Counted from the first letter of the stretch, positions 27,735 through 38,524 are shown. The stretch is DNA of 64,000 nt from Paraglaciecola arctica BSs20135 (GCF_000314995.1 NZ_BAEO01000068.1:33493-97492), one strand, 5' to 3'. The notes: a model not told the origin generated them from the sequence alone. A program made the numbers and translations.

Positions 27735-28058
27735 AAATTATATTCGGGCTTGTGAGCCGTTCTCCCATAGTAAAAATGCCAAGTGGCTGTGTTTTTTATA
27801 TGAGAGTCAGATGAAAATAGTGTAGAAGACTTGTCTGACTGCCAATATAAGCAGCCAGCACAACGCTAACTGCTTTAGATAACTAGCAGCCAGAGAATAT
27901 TGACGTTAAATTGTGTATTGATAATTGTATTTTGTTGCATTATTTCACTGTATTGAATCTGTAATTTTATCTTGTGAAGCACAAATATCTATCATGATTT
28001 CAAGATGTTAAATAAAATAACCGATAGTTCCAACAATTACTAGTTTGGTTTATACAAA
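27735..28058. other. intergenic stretch with no recognised gene
   Basis: A 324-bp AT-rich gap between two leftward genes. I see no convincing ORF, RNA or strong terminator. A loose GTCAGA/TCTGAC inverted pair and two similar GCAGCCAG words are the only structure. It probably holds the EamA promoter. Confidence 0.5.
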
Positions 28059-28619
28059 TTAAGAAGCCCGTAATTGATTAGCGTTTTCAATACATATTTT
28101 TTGGGTTGTCACAAAAGTGTTTTGGATTAGCGCTGCATCACTACTTGCCCTATGACGCTGCTCTTTCATTTGTTTAAATAATCTATCTTTGGTTGCATGC
28201 CATAGCGGCATTTGTACTTCATTTAAAATCATTTCCAGTGAACTGACATGAAATTGCATGGTCATTTTAGCCGCGTTGAAAAGTTTAATTAACCAAGTAT
28301 CGTCTACCACCCAGCCATCTGAATATGCCACCTGACCTGCCAAAAACTGATTGAGTTGCCGACAGACTTCTTGTACTGGCAAACCTTTTTCAGCTAGTAG
28401 TTTGCGGCTAATACCATGTAATGATTCAGCTTTTTTATCCCAGTGCGTCCAGTCGCGTTGTGGTTTAATCAAGCCGCAGAACCTTTTACCTGATTGATTA
28501 ATGACCCCCACTTCAATGGGATAACTTAAAGATCCAAAACCACTGGCTTCAACATCAATAATATTAGGAATATTAATTCTGCCATGGCCTGTGAGTTTAT
28601 TCATAATACGACTACTCAT
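28059..28619 (-). CDS. DnaQ-like DEDDh 3'-5' exonuclease
   Basis: A small exonuclease-fold protein. The four acidic ligands are in place: IDVEASG (Exo I), SDGWVVDDTWL (Exo II), and HRASSDAAL (Exo III with the DEDDh His). Its 186 aa hold a single domain with no polymerase or helicase partner. A shorter start at the Met of MNKLTGHG, five codons in, is possible. It lies 32 bp after the stop side of apbE on the same strand. The substrate is unknown. RNA turnover or repair are both plausible. Confidence 0.75.
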   Translation of the reverse strand: MSSRIMNKLTGHGRINIPNIIDVEASGFGSLSYPIEVGVINQSGKRFCGLIKPQRDWTHWDKKAESLHGISRKLLAEKGLPVQEVCRQLNQFLAGQVAYSDGWVVDDTWLIKLFNAAKMTMQFHVSSLEMILNEVQMPLWHATKDRLFKQMKEQRHRASSDAALIQNTFVTTQKICIENANQLRAS

Positions 28620-28651
28620 CAGTTAATTGTTAAAAAATAAAATGCTAGAAA

Positions 28652-29629
28652 TTACTGCACCAATGCATTGGAATAATGCAACTTGCGCTGATTATCGACA
28701 ATAATGCCATCGTATCCTGGAGTTCGATTCAGCAAGTCCATACCTTTTTGCACCCCCAATACAAACACTGCTGTAGATAAAGCATCATTTAATGTACTGC
28801 GCTGCCCAATAATAGACACACTTTGCACTTCTTTGGCCGAAGTACCTGTTTTTGGGGATAAAATATGATGATAGCGTTTCCCGTCTTGTTCGAAATAACG
28901 TTCGTAATCACCAGAGGTGGATAACGCTGTATCCGCCAATGGCAAAACCACGGCCTGTTTATCTTTATCACGAGGGTCACGAATACCTACCATCCAGGGT
29001 TTTCCGAGCCTGTCACCTAACAATTTTGTATCACCGCCTGCTGTCACTAAAGCATGTTTAATGCCACGTTTCTTTAATATTTCAATTGCATTGTCAACTG
29101 CATGACCTTTAGCAATCCCTCCTAAATCAATCTTCACATTGGGATGGGCGAAAAAAACACTCTGTTCTGTTAGATTAAACCTAATGTGGCGGTAGTTTAT
29201 AGCCTTTAACAAGGCTGCAATCTGGCTTTGCTGTGGCTTTTGACTTTCTCGATAGTTATACAGATAACCCACACTAGCGAAAGTTATATCAAAAGCACCA
29301 TCGGTCTCCTTTGCAAGTTCAACTGAAAGTGCAATAAGCTCAAATAACTCTTTAGAAACAGGCACAAAACCAGCAGAGGCTTGATGATTAAGCTTACTCA
29401 GCTCGCTACTTTCAATATATGGACTCATTAACTGATTAATGCGTTGCATTTCGTCCATCACAGCTTGTATTGCAGCTTCACCTTGTTGCGCAGAATCACT
29501 CCAAAGCTCTACGTGAATATTAGTGCCCATAATCCCTTGTTTATCTTCAAACCACTTTGCCGAAGACTGCCCTGAATAAATCAACAGACACAGCCACAAA
29601 GCGGTCGAGACAAGTCCTTTCATCCTCAT
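28652..29629 (-). CDS. apbE: FAD:protein FMN transferase
   Basis: It covalently attaches FMN to Thr of target flavoproteins such as NqrB and NqrC, acting on the periplasmic side. A signal sequence covers about residues 1-24. MGTNIHVELW, the DGAFDITFASVG motif near residue 120, KIDLGGIAKGHAVD, VTAGGDTKLLG and HHILSPKTG are characteristic. It has 325 aa. The start overlaps the rsmI stop by the ATGA arrangement, implying coupled translation. Confidence 0.9.
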   Translation of the reverse strand: MRMKGLVSTALWLCLLIYSGQSSAKWFEDKQGIMGTNIHVELWSDSAQQGEAAIQAVMDEMQRINQLMSPYIESSELSKLNHQASAGFVPVSKELFELIALSVELAKETDGAFDITFASVGYLYNYRESQKPQQSQIAALLKAINYRHIRFNLTEQSVFFAHPNVKIDLGGIAKGHAVDNAIEILKKRGIKHALVTAGGDTKLLGDRLGKPWMVGIRDPRDKDKQAVVLPLADTALSTSGDYERYFEQDGKRYHHILSPKTGTSAKEVQSVSIIGQRSTLNDALSTAVFVLGVQKGMDLLNRTPGYDGIIVDNQRKLHYSNALVQ

Positions 29630-30465
29630 AAATTAAGATCTAATCCGAGTTGATAAAGCTGATTTTTCTTTAAGCCAAATTGCTCCGCCGTCACAGCAGC
29701 GGCTTTTTTAAGAGGTAACTCTTTGACTAATAGTTTAAGTAAATTAAGTGCATCAGCTGACACATCAGTCTGATCCTGCTTTTCACCGGCGATCATTAAA
29801 ACAAATTCGCCCCTTTGGTGATTAGCATCAGCCTCAAGCCAAGTTAAACAAGCTTGAGCACTTCCTGAATAAAAAGTTTCAAAGGTCTTAGTTAGCTCTT
29901 TTGCCACCACCATTTTTCGGTTTTCACCCAACTCCGCTACTATCTGTTTGACAGTGCCGGCCACTCTACGGGGCGATTCATAAAACACACTAGTGCTGGT
30001 TTCAGTTAATAAACGCTGCAAAGCCTGCTGTTTAGCAACTGCTTTGACGGGTAAAAATCCTTCGAACTTAAATCTATCTGTAGCCAAACCCGCAGCACAC
30101 AAAGCGGTTATGGCCGCGCACGGTCCCGGTAATGGCACCACATTAACCTCAGCTTCTCTGCACTGACTAACCAAACCATAACCTGGGTCACTGATCAGCG
30201 GCGTACCTGCATCAGAAATCAAGGCGATATTTTGGCCGAGTTTTATTTTTTCGATAAGCTGTATAGCCCGCTGCGATTCATTATGATCATGCAGTGAGAT
30301 TAAACGCGTCGAAATATCGTAATGTTGCAATAAACGTTGGCTATGCCGCGTATCTTCAGCAGCGATTAAATCTACTTCGGCCAAGATGCGTAAAGCCCTA
30401 AGGGTGATGTCTTCCAGATTGCCAATAGGCGTAGCGACGATAAATAACGTACCTGACTCAATCAA
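29626..30465 (-). CDS. rsmI: 16S rRNA (cytidine-1402-2'-O)-methyltransferase
   Basis: It methylates the ribose of C1402 in 16S rRNA using SAM. It is a tetrapyrrole-methylase-fold protein: LFIVATPIGNLEDITLRAL at the N terminus, AAEDTRHSQRLL, SDAGTPLISDPGYGLV, PLPGPCAAITAL and YESPRRV are all present. Its 279 aa are close to the E. coli length. It is divergent from lpoA across 134 bp, an arrangement conserved in gammaproteobacteria. Confidence 0.96.
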   Translation of the reverse strand: MIESGTLFIVATPIGNLEDITLRALRILAEVDLIAAEDTRHSQRLLQHYDISTRLISLHDHNESQRAIQLIEKIKLGQNIALISDAGTPLISDPGYGLVSQCREAEVNVVPLPGPCAAITALCAAGLATDRFKFEGFLPVKAVAKQQALQRLLTETSTSVFYESPRRVAGTVKQIVAELGENRKMVVAKELTKTFETFYSGSAQACLTWLEADANHQRGEFVLMIAGEKQDQTDVSADALNLLKLLVKELPLKKAAAVTAEQFGLKKNQLYQLGLDLNL

Positions 30466-30599
30466 TGATTACTCTCCAAAAAATACAACGTTAATCTAAC
30501 CTTTGTCCAAGTATAAGTTTAATAACAAAGCATTAGATATTTATGTCCGTTACTATAAACTATCATGGGTATAATCACTTTATTTAATGGATATCAGCG

Positions 30600-32531
30600 A
30601 TGAGTTTTCGAGCGTTAATTGTATATTGTATCGCTATTTTTAGTTTTTTTTCTTGTACTAGCAGTCCTACTCAGCAAACCCAAAAAATCACCATAAAAGC
30701 ATCGAAAGAGATATCCGGAGTGGCGAAAGACAGTGGTTATTATCTAACCCAAGCCAAACAAATTTATGCAAAAAACAATGATATATACCAACGGAATGAT
30801 TATCTATTACAGGCCGCCGAAGCCCTGCAGACAGAACATCAATGCCAGAAGAGCATTAGGATACTTCAAGTTCTACAGCCAGAGTTGCAAGACAATCGCC
30901 AACTCACTCATGGTAAACTGATTTTAGCTGAGTGTTACTTGATTCTGTCTGACAAGACCTTTGATAAGGTAGAAAGCATACTAGCAAATTTGACTGATGC
31001 TTATGGTTATCGAGCCCGCGTAGCCGCGTTACAGGCACAACTTGAGGTTAATAAAAAACAATGGTTGAAAGCCGCTATAACATTACAAGATACAGACATT
31101 GAAGAACTGCAAAAAACCCAAACAATCTGGCAATGGCTCAACAAACTAGATTTAACTGAGTTAGAAAAGGCGCGATTAACTGAGACAACACTACAACCTT
31201 GGCTGCAACTAGCCATAATAGTAAAACGTTTTGCGTTAGAGCCTGAGGTATTTAAGCAGCAACTAGTCAATTGGCAGAGTAGGCATTTAGGGCACCCACT
31301 AGTCACTAGTCTCCCGCAAGAAATACAAAGTTCGTTAATAGAATCACCTATACAGGCGAGACGGATCGCGGTTTTATTGCCATTAACGGGCAGACTAGCG
31401 AATCAAGGCTTAGCCATAAAAGAGGGAATATTAGCCGCGTATCTAGAAAATTTAGCGGCAGCAGAGCTTGATCCTACTGCTTCTACTGAGTTTGGCGAAA
31501 CAACTCAGAGCAACAGCCAACAATACCGTGAAATTCGTTTTTTTGACTCTGCCTTAAAAACAGCACAACAGCTAAATGCACTTGTAGCTGATTTTGATGT
31601 GGTTTTGGGTCCATTGGTCAAAGAACAAATCACTGAACTAACCGCCGTTTTACCCTCAGATAAAATACTTTTGGCACTAAACAGAGTGGAGTTAAAAACC
31701 AATACGCCGACAATAGTGCAGTTAGATGAGATATCAGAGCCAATTTTAGCTGTGCCAGAACATTATTACTTTTCATTAGCACCTGAAGACGAAGCCCAAC
31801 AACTGGCATTACAAATACAACAAAGACAATTAGTGAGACCTATTGTCTTCGCTGCAGACAACCCTACAACCCAAAGAATGGCTGCGGCCTTTATTGCCGC
31901 TTGGCAAGAAAAACCCAACGCTATTCAGCCAGACCTAACAATATTCACCGACAATAAAGACATGCGTATTCGTGTATCAGAAATGTTAGATGTAACCCAA
32001 AGCGAAAAACGCATTAATCAAATTGAAGTGTTGGCAGATGTCGAAGTTTTTGGGATGGAAAGAAATCGTCGAGATATCGATTCCATAGTATTATTTGCCA
32101 ACCCTGAACAAACGGCATTATTGAATCCTATTATCGAAGCCAGCCTTAGCGCATTTGCTCGAAAATCACTATCAGTGTTTGCTTCTTCACGAAGCTATAG
32201 CGTTGATTTGAATAGCAATAGTCTCAGAGATTTGCGTAATCTCACATTCGCAGACATGCCTTGGATGTTACCCGAGCATAGTTGGCAACCCTTGGCTAAT
32301 CAAACCAAACAACTTTGGCCACAACGACAAGACACCCTATTAAGGTTATTTGCAATGGGTTTCGATGCCTACAACTTATTGCCGAATTTACGTCGATTAA
32401 AAACGCTTCCGCAACTTGTCAGTCACGGCTTAACCGGCGAAATCAATGTTGACGAGCAAGGAGTGCTACACAGACGTTTACCTTGGGCCCAAGTCGCTCA
32501 AAACCGAGTAAAATTACTTGCAATGGATTAA
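30600..32531 (+). CDS. lpoA: penicillin-binding protein activator LpoA
   Basis: An outer-membrane lipoprotein that activates PBP1a for peptidoglycan synthesis. The signal ends in FSCTSS, where the Cys would be lipidated (about residue 19). The N-terminal half (30-240) is a helical TPR-like domain, and the C-terminal half (about 255-640) is a periplasmic-binding-like domain beginning [17 protein letters not shown]. Its 643 aa match the family (E. coli 678). It overlaps yraN by 14 bp and starts the lpoA-yraN-diaA-dolP run. Confidence 0.93.
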   Translation: MSFRALIVYCIAIFSFFSCTSSPTQQTQKITIKASKEISGVAKDSGYYLTQAKQIYAKNNDIYQRNDYLLQAAEALQTEHQCQKSIRILQVLQPELQDNRQLTHGKLILAECYLILSDKTFDKVESILANLTDAYGYRARVAALQAQLEVNKKQWLKAAITLQDTDIEELQKTQTIWQWLNKLDLTELEKARLTETTLQPWLQLAIIVKRFALEPEVFKQQLVNWQSRHLGHPLVTSLPQEIQSSLIESPIQARRIAVLLPLTGRLANQGLAIKEGILAAYLENLAAAELDPTASTEFGETTQSNSQQYREIRFFDSALKTAQQLNALVADFDVVLGPLVKEQITELTAVLPSDKILLALNRVELKTNTPTIVQLDEISEPILAVPEHYYFSLAPEDEAQQLALQIQQRQLVRPIVFAADNPTTQRMAAAFIAAWQEKPNAIQPDLTIFTDNKDMRIRVSEMLDVTQSEKRINQIEVLADVEVFGMERNRRDIDSIVLFANPEQTALLNPIIEASLSAFARKSLSVFASSRSYSVDLNSNSLRDLRNLTFADMPWMLPEHSWQPLANQTKQLWPQRQDTLLRLFAMGFDAYNLLPNLRRLKTLPQLVSHGLTGEINVDEQGVLHRRLPWAQVAQNRVKLLAMD

Positions 32532-32892
32532 GCAAGCACTCTCCCCATTAATTGGCAGTGAGGCAGAACGTTTTGCTCGAACCTTCCTTGAGCAGCAAGG
32601 TCTTACATTTGTAATGCAAAATTATCGGTGCCGAACAGGTGAGATAGACTTAATTATGCAAGATGGTGATGAATTGGTGTTTGTTGAAGTAAAATATCGT
32701 AGTAAGAGTCAACACGGCTCAGCAATAGAGTTTTTTCATGCTAGCAAAAAGCGCAAGTTTGAATCTGCAGCCATGCACTATATGCAAGAAAAAGGCTTCA
32801 ACCCGAGTATTATCCCACATAGAATTGACTTAGTGGGTATTGAGGGTAATGGCCAGAAACAGCAAAATATCAATTGGTTAAAAAGTGTTTAA
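32518..32892 (+). CDS. yraN: UPF0102 family protein YraN
   Basis: A small nuclease-fold protein with the conserved pattern [21 protein letters not shown], which has the D-ExK arrangement of restriction-endonuclease-like folds (read GEIDLI and VFVEVK). The function is not established. Its 124 aa are typical. The start I accept is TTG, because no in-frame ATG precedes the conserved region. It lies inside the lpoA 3' end, so expression is likely coupled. Confidence 0.88.
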   Translation: MQWIKQALSPLIGSEAERFARTFLEQQGLTFVMQNYRCRTGEIDLIMQDGDELVFVEVKYRSKSQHGSAIEFFHASKKRKFESAAMHYMQEKGFNPSIIPHRIDLVGIEGNGQKQQNINWLKSV

Positions 32893-33528
<636 letters not shown>

Positions 33529-33531
33529 TAC

Positions 33532-34110
33532 ATGCTTAATTCAAAAAACATCTGTCTACCGTTAGTACTTTCAGCAAGCTTATTATTACAAAGCTGTGCA
33601 GGATTAATCATAGGTGCTGGTGTTGGTGCCGCATCTGTGGCACACGATAGACGCACAATAGGCACCCAAGTTGACGATACAACAACAGCGGGTCGTATAT
33701 CTAATGCCTTGTCTAAAGACCTAGCAATACACGAACAAACCAGCATCTCAGTGCAAGTATTTAATGGTACCGCCCTATTAGTTGGCCAAGCCCCGACACA
33801 AGCGCTGATCCAACAGGCACAGAATCTTGCTTCAGCAGTAAAAAACATTAGAAAACTCCACAACCAAATTCGTTTAGGCTCACCTATACCAGCAAGTGTA
33901 GTGGCGAATGATGCATGGCTAGCCTCAAAGGTAAAAACCAAATTGCTTGCCGATAAACGCATAGATGGTCTGCACATTGAGATAGAAGTTGAAAACGGAG
34001 AGGTGTTTTTAATGGGATTGGTCAGTGAACAAGAATCGAATATTGCAGTAGATATCACTCGTAATATCAATGGCGTAAAACAAGTCATAAAGGCATTTGA
34101 ATATACTTAA
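33532..34110 (+). CDS. dolP: BON-domain outer membrane lipoprotein DolP
   Basis: An outer-membrane lipoprotein (formerly YraP) that helps keep envelope integrity and BAM function. The lipobox is LQSC near residue 22, followed by the glycine-rich GLIIGAGVGAASVAHDRRTIG. Two BON domains follow: about 45-110 (TAGRISNAL) and about 120-190 (VKTKLLADKRIDGL, ending VKQVIKAFEYT). It has 192 aa (E. coli 191). The stop codon TAA is also the first bases of the inverted-repeat element that follows. Confidence 0.93.
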   Translation: MLNSKNICLPLVLSASLLLQSCAGLIIGAGVGAASVAHDRRTIGTQVDDTTTAGRISNALSKDLAIHEQTSISVQVFNGTALLVGQAPTQALIQQAQNLASAVKNIRKLHNQIRLGSPIPASVVANDAWLASKVKTKLLADKRIDGLHIEIEVENGEVFLMGLVSEQESNIAVDITRNINGVKQVIKAFEYT

Positions 34111-34340
34111 CCTGAATTCGGGATAAGCCATACCGTCCAGCACCGCAATTATTGCGTCTATCTTCGTTGAACTTGTTCTCAATAGGTGGCTATTCCTTCA
34201 CAAGCTCGCCTTGATAAACACAATAATATCAGCATTGGATGCATTAAATAAGCAGCCAAATAAACATTAACTTTCTAACTTATTGTTTTTATTATAATTA
34301 CTTTAGAGCAAGCGGCACGTCTTAACCCGAGTTCAGGTTA
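34108..34340. repeat. 233-bp element bounded by 20-bp inverted repeats (MITE-like)
   Basis: TAACCTGAATTCGGGATAAG at 34108-34127 is repeated inverted at 34321-34340 with 18 of 20 matches. The interior is noncoding and contains a perfect CGCAAT/ATTGCG hairpin (34144-34156). Both outer ends read TA, compatible with a TA target duplication. No transposase is inside. This looks like a non-autonomous miniature element or a dispersed intergenic repeat. Its left end supplies the dolP stop codon. Confidence 0.6.
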
Positions 34341-34373
34341 CTTGGCAGAGATAACAAATTAATGTGTTTCAAT

Positions 34374-34402
34374 AAAAAAAGCGCCAATAGGCGCTTTTTT
34401 TT
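34374..34402. terminator. bidirectional intrinsic terminator
   Basis: Seven A residues, GCGCC, an AATA loop, GGCGC and eight T residues lie between the convergent dolP and sspB genes. It should work for both. Confidence 0.9.
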
Positions 34403-34424
34403 GTTCAAACCATTTCAAGTTCAG

Positions 34425-34829
34425 TTATTTAACAACTGTTAATGTAGGTTTACCCTTTTTGGGTTTTGGTGCAGTTTTCTGAGGTGCGGGTTGCTCCGAC
34501 ACCTCTGATGAACCTATGTTTTCTTCAACAGTAAATACCGTACCTGCGCCATTTTCTTTAGCATAGATAGCAAGTACTGCTGGGCAAGGAACAACTATAT
34601 TCCTTGGCACGCCACCAAAGCGCGCATTAAACATAATGTCGCTTAAACCTATCTGTAAATTACCAGTCGAAGACGGAGATACATTGAGCACTATCTGACC
34701 GTCTTGGACAAACTCTTGCGGCACTTGAGTACCAGCATAATGCGCATCTACGACTATGTAAGGCGTGAGATTGTTATCCACAATCCACTCATAAAATGCG
34801 CGTAATAAGTATGGTTGATTAGGTGTCAT
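34425..34829 (-). CDS. sspB: ClpXP protease specificity-enhancing factor SspB
   Basis: An adaptor that delivers ssrA-tagged peptides to ClpXP. The substrate-binding domain (about residues 1-110) begins TPNQPYLLRAFYEWI and has LNVSPSSTGNLQIG. A flexible tail ends KKGKPTLTVVK, which fits the short C-terminal ClpX-binding motif of the family. It has 134 aa. It lies 13 bp after sspA on the same strand, as in E. coli. Confidence 0.96.
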   Translation of the reverse strand: MTPNQPYLLRAFYEWIVDNNLTPYIVVDAHYAGTQVPQEFVQDGQIVLNVSPSSTGNLQIGLSDIMFNARFGGVPRNIVVPCPAVLAIYAKENGAGTVFTVEENIGSSEVSEQPAPQKTAPKPKKGKPTLTVVK

Positions 34830-34842
34830 ATACTTCTACCCG

Positions 34843-35475
34843 TTATAGTGGGTTGTGTATTTCACGTTCTTGATCCGTCAATGACGCGATGAAAGAAGGT
34901 CTTTCAAAAATGCGTTTCATATAAGCCTTCACGTCTTTACTACCGGTACCAGTCAATTCAATGCCTAATGCAGGTAAACGCCACAATAAGGGTGCTAAGT
35001 AACAATCAACTAGACTGAATTCTTCACTCATAAAATAGGGCGTTTCAGCGAATAATGGCGCTAAAGCTAAAAATGCTTCACGTAGTTCGTTACGAGTCGC
35101 TTCTAAATCGCCTTTTTTCGCCATGATTTTTTCAGCTAATGTGTACCAATCATTTTGAATACGGTGCATGGTCAAACGACTTTGGCCACGAGAAACTGGG
35201 TAAACAGGCATAAGAGGTGGATGCGGGAAACGCTCGTCCAAATATTCCATGATGATATGCGAGTTATATAAAACTAACTCTCTATCAATTAAAGTAGGCA
35301 CAGTACCATAAGGATTTAGTTCAAGAAGATCTTCTGGCAACTCATTAGGGACCGTAAAACTGATTTCTACGCCAACACCTTTCTCGGCTAACACTATACG
35401 TGCTTGGTGACTGTATATATCTATCGTGTCTGAAAACAACGTCATGATTGAACGTTTATTGGCGGCTACAGCCAT
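34843..35475 (-). CDS. sspA: stringent starvation protein A
   Basis: A GST-fold protein that binds RNA polymerase and acts in stationary-phase and acid-stress transcription. The thioredoxin-like domain (about 10-85) and the all-helical C-terminal domain are clear: MTLFSDTIDIYSHQARIVLAEKG-type opening, NPYGTVPTL, and IMEYLDERFPHPPLMP. It has 210 aa with no catalytic GST Ser/Tyr, as is usual for SspA. It starts about 200 bp after petC, separated by a terminator, and is followed by sspB. Confidence 0.96.
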   Translation of the reverse strand: MAVAANKRSIMTLFSDTIDIYSHQARIVLAEKGVGVEISFTVPNELPEDLLELNPYGTVPTLIDRELVLYNSHIIMEYLDERFPHPPLMPVYPVSRGQSRLTMHRIQNDWYTLAEKIMAKKGDLEATRNELREAFLALAPLFAETPYFMSEEFSLVDCYLAPLLWRLPALGIELTGTGSKDVKAYMKRIFERPSFIASLTDQEREIHNPL

Positions 35476-35583
35476 CTATATATCTCCTAAATGTCATACA
35501 TAATCGCATAGTGTCTAAGATAGCGTCTTAGGTATCTATGCTTTTGTTCTTTTACTAGCGATTAGTAAGTCAACCAGCTAATT

Positions 35584-35625
35584 AAAAACGGAAAAGAAAG
35601 GGGCATATACGTTATATATAGCCCC
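35584..35625 (-). terminator. intrinsic terminator of the petABC operon
   Basis: On the leftward strand GGGGC plus TATATA pairs with TATAT plus GCCCC (one bulged base) and is followed by TTTCTTTTCCGTTTTT. It lies between petC and sspA. Confidence 0.75.
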
Positions 35626-35677
35626 TCTCAAAAATTTTGCGGATTATACACTAAATTCAATATAAAAGTGCTATGAA

Positions 35678-36412
35678 TTAGTGTACGTCCCTCCAATAAT
35701 CTTTCTTCAGTAAATAGATTAACACTAGCAGTACCAGTAAAAATATCATTACCCAACGGCCAATGGCTTCTGACTGTAAGCGCGAAGGTTCACCGATATA
35801 CACTAAATAGTTCACTAAATCTAACACTGCTGTGTCGTACTCAGCTGCACTTAGTTCACCACTACCGTCAGCTTTAATGCCAACATAACGGTCGACCATC
35901 ACACCGTCTACCAACATTTTTTCAGTGGTTTTTCTTGGTACACCTTGTAGTTCTTGCAATGCATGAGGCATACCAACATCTGGGAACACTAGGTTATTAA
36001 CACCAAACTTAGTACTTTCATCAGCATAAAAAGTTCTTAAGTAAGTATAAATCCAATCTGCACCACGAACCCTGGCAACTAAGGTTAAGTCTGGAGGCGG
36101 CGCACCAAACCATTTAGCTGCTGACTCGCTTGGCATAGCATTTTTAATATGTTCACCTGGCTTCTCACCAGTAAACTGCAAATTCGCGCTGCCAAGTTCA
36201 AGTGGAATATCTAAGTCATCGAAAGTTCTCTGATAACGTTGATATTGGGTTTGATGACAACCTAAGCAGTAGTTCATAAACAACTTAGCACCAGTTTGCA
36301 AAGAGGCTTTGTCGGTTAAGTCATATTCAGCTTTATCTAAGTGAACATTGCCGCCTGCAGCAAAAGCCCCCATAGGTAACAACAAGGACAATACAAAAAT
36401 TAACTTTTTCAT
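35678..36412 (-). CDS. petC: ubiquinol-cytochrome c reductase, cytochrome c1
   Basis: The cytochrome c1 subunit of the bc1 complex, passing electrons from the Rieske protein to soluble cytochrome c. A signal peptide (to about residue 18) is followed by the haem attachment motif CLGCH near residue 52. A C-terminal membrane anchor (WVMIFLLVLLVLIYLLKKDY) ends the protein. Its 244 aa are typical of gammaproteobacteria. The start overlaps the petB stop by ATGA. Confidence 0.95.
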   Translation of the reverse strand: MKKLIFVLSLLLPMGAFAAGGNVHLDKAEYDLTDKASLQTGAKLFMNYCLGCHQTQYQRYQRTFDDLDIPLELGSANLQFTGEKPGEHIKNAMPSESAAKWFGAPPPDLTLVARVRGADWIYTYLRTFYADESTKFGVNNLVFPDVGMPHALQELQGVPRKTTEKMLVDGVMVDRYVGIKADGSGELSAAEYDTAVLDLVNYLVYIGEPSRLQSEAIGRWVMIFLLVLLVLIYLLKKDYWRDVH

Positions 36413-37677
36413 TCTGTGATCCTCGCTGGTACAGGCTTGGTGCGTTCATTTTTGCTATATATAAATAACAATACAAAGAAACCAAAATACATGATGGTCA
36501 AAATTTGTGATGCAGTAATTTTCCAAGCTTCTTGAGGTGTACCACCTAAATAACCTAAGAAAATAAATACCGCAGCAAAAATCATCAAGTTCCATCTATG
36601 TAAACCACAACGATAACGCCAAGATTTCACTTTACCTCTATCAAGCCATGGCAACAGTGCCAAGAATATAATCGCTGCAAACATAGCAATAACACCACCC
36701 AATTTATGGGGTACAGCTTTCAAAATTGCATAGAAAGGCGTGAAGTACCATACAGGAAAGATATGTTCTGGTGTTTTCAACGGGTTAGCAATCTCAAAGT
36801 TAGGGTGCTCAAGGAAGTATCCGCCCATCTCTGGGTTAAAGAACATGATGTAACAGAATGCCAGTAAGAAGAATGCAAAGCCAACAAGGTCTTTCAACAC
36901 TATATGGGGGAAGAACGGTACTATATCGTCAACGATGTCGTATTTATCCGTATAGTATTCATGGATTTTGAAGTTGGTTTTTTCACTATCTTTAAGGGAA
37001 CCTTTCTTACGCTTAACGTCGGTTCCATCGGGGTTATTAGAGCCAACTTCATGTAATGCCACTATGTGCAAGAACACTAAAATCACAATAACTAACGGCA
37101 GTGCAATAACATGCAGAGCAAAGAAACGGTTAAGTGTTGCCCCAGAGATAACGTAGTCACCCTGGATCCAGATAACCAAGTCAGGACCAATCACAGGAAT
37201 AGCACTGAACAAAGATACAATTACCTGTGCGCCCCAGTAGGACATTTGTCCCCAAGGAAGTACATAACCCATAAAGGCTTCTGCCATAAGCGCTAAGTAG
37301 ATAAACATACCGAACAACCACAATAGCTCACGAGGCTTTTGATAAGAGCCGTAAATCATGCCTCTGAACATATGCAAATAGACAACAATAAAGAAGGCCG
37401 ATGCCCCTGTGCTATGCATGTAGCGGAGTATATAGCCGTATTCAACATCACGCATGATGTATTCTACTGAAGCAAATGCTTCTTCAGCAGTAGGTGTAAA
37501 ACTCATAGTTAACCATACGCCTGTGACGATTTGGTTCACTAACACTATGGTCGCTAAAAACCCAAACATGTACCAAAAGTTCATGTTGCGAGGGGCGGGA
37601 TATTGAATGGCGTGCATATTAGCAACGCGCATTATGGGAAGACGATACTCAACCCAGTCCATTAAATTTTTCCACAT
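36409..37677 (-). CDS. petB: ubiquinol-cytochrome c reductase, cytochrome b
   Basis: The membrane core of complex III with two b haems. There are eight hydrophobic helices. The haem-ligand His pairs are seen as RYMHSTGASAFF with HMFRG, and ALHVIALPL with FLHIVALHE. The Qo motif appears as PVWYFTPFYAIL, the bacterial version of PEWY. I chose the ATG at 37677 (422 aa), with AAGGGG six to ten bases upstream. An upstream in-frame start lies inside petA. It keeps the usual Rieske, b, c1 gene order. Confidence 0.95.
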   Translation of the reverse strand: MWKNLMDWVEYRLPIMRVANMHAIQYPAPRNMNFWYMFGFLATIVLVNQIVTGVWLTMSFTPTAEEAFASVEYIMRDVEYGYILRYMHSTGASAFFIVVYLHMFRGMIYGSYQKPRELLWLFGMFIYLALMAEAFMGYVLPWGQMSYWGAQVIVSLFSAIPVIGPDLVIWIQGDYVISGATLNRFFALHVIALPLVIVILVFLHIVALHEVGSNNPDGTDVKRKKGSLKDSEKTNFKIHEYYTDKYDIVDDIVPFFPHIVLKDLVGFAFFLLAFCYIMFFNPEMGGYFLEHPNFEIANPLKTPEHIFPVWYFTPFYAILKAVPHKLGGVIAMFAAIIFLALLPWLDRGKVKSWRYRCGLHRWNLMIFAAVFIFLGYLGGTPQEAWKITASQILTIMYFGFFVLLFIYSKNERTKPVPARITE

Positions 37678-37678
37678 A

Positions 37679-38311
37679 TTATGCTGCCCCTTCTTCGGAA
37701 CCAATCAAAATAGTATTGTCGTCAATAAACATGTAAGGCGGTACCACCAAATTCAAACCCGCTGGCACGTTTTCGAATACTCGACCAGCCATATCAAACT
37801 TAGAACCGTGGCAAGGACAGAAAAAGCCTTCTTCTACACCTTCTACGTATTCAGCGAAAGCACCATCTTTTAAATGCTGTGGAGAACAACCTAAATGGGT
37901 GCAAATTCCTACTAACACTAGATATTCTTCTTTCAAAGAACGATAAGAGTTTTTAGCAAACTCAGGTTGCTGCTCTTCATCGGAGTTAGGATCTTTTAAT
38001 TGATCGTCATGAGTGAGCAAGGACGCTAATAATTCAGGTGTTCGCCGCGCAATCCAAACTGGTTTGCTTCGCCAAATAACCCGAATCAACTGACCTGGTT
38101 CGATTTTACTGATATCAGCTTCGATATCAGCACCAGCAGCTTTCGCTTTGATACTAGGGTTCCAGGATGCGATAAAAGGCACTGCAGCACCGACTACACC
38201 GACACCACCAACAACAGAAGTCGCAACCGTTAAAAATCGGCGTCTATTACTATTGGTTGGTTGGTTTTCGGTTTCAGACGAATCATGCGCATCTAAAGAT
38301 ACATTGCTCAT
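37679..38311 (-). CDS. petA: ubiquinol-cytochrome c reductase, Rieske iron-sulfur subunit
   Basis: The [2Fe-2S] subunit of complex III. The N-terminal RRRFLTVATSVVGGVG matches a twin-arginine targeting and membrane anchor segment (about residues 22-50). Cluster ligands are in CTHLGCS and CPCHGSKF near residues 130-165. It has 210 aa. It is the first gene of petABC, 276 bp after rpsI, with the rpsI terminator in between, so it has its own promoter in 38312-38520. Confidence 0.96.
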   Translation of the reverse strand: MSNVSLDAHDSSETENQPTNSNRRRFLTVATSVVGGVGVVGAAVPFIASWNPSIKAKAAGADIEADISKIEPGQLIRVIWRSKPVWIARRTPELLASLLTHDDQLKDPNSDEEQQPEFAKNSYRSLKEEYLVLVGICTHLGCSPQHLKDGAFAEYVEGVEEGFFCPCHGSKFDMAGRVFENVPAGLNLVVPPYMFIDDNTILIGSEEGAA

Positions 38312-38524
38312 CCACTAATCTCCGAGGGTTAATATGGCTGACACTTTAATTTTTGAATGATATTTGACTCAAAAAATAAAGTTTTTCTATTAACCGAAAA
38401 TGATAAAAGAAAACCCACATAAAAGACAAGGAAATCGTCAATAAAATGAAGAATTACTGATACTTAAGGTGTTTTTAGGAGAATATTGAAGAGATGATGT
38501 TTTTTTGTACAAATCGTAAGCAAT

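Noticed and set aside
34108..34340. Structured RNA or riboswitch downstream of dolP
   Set aside because: The paired ends are 193 bp apart with no conserved internal core that I can recognise. A mobile inverted-repeat element explains it better.
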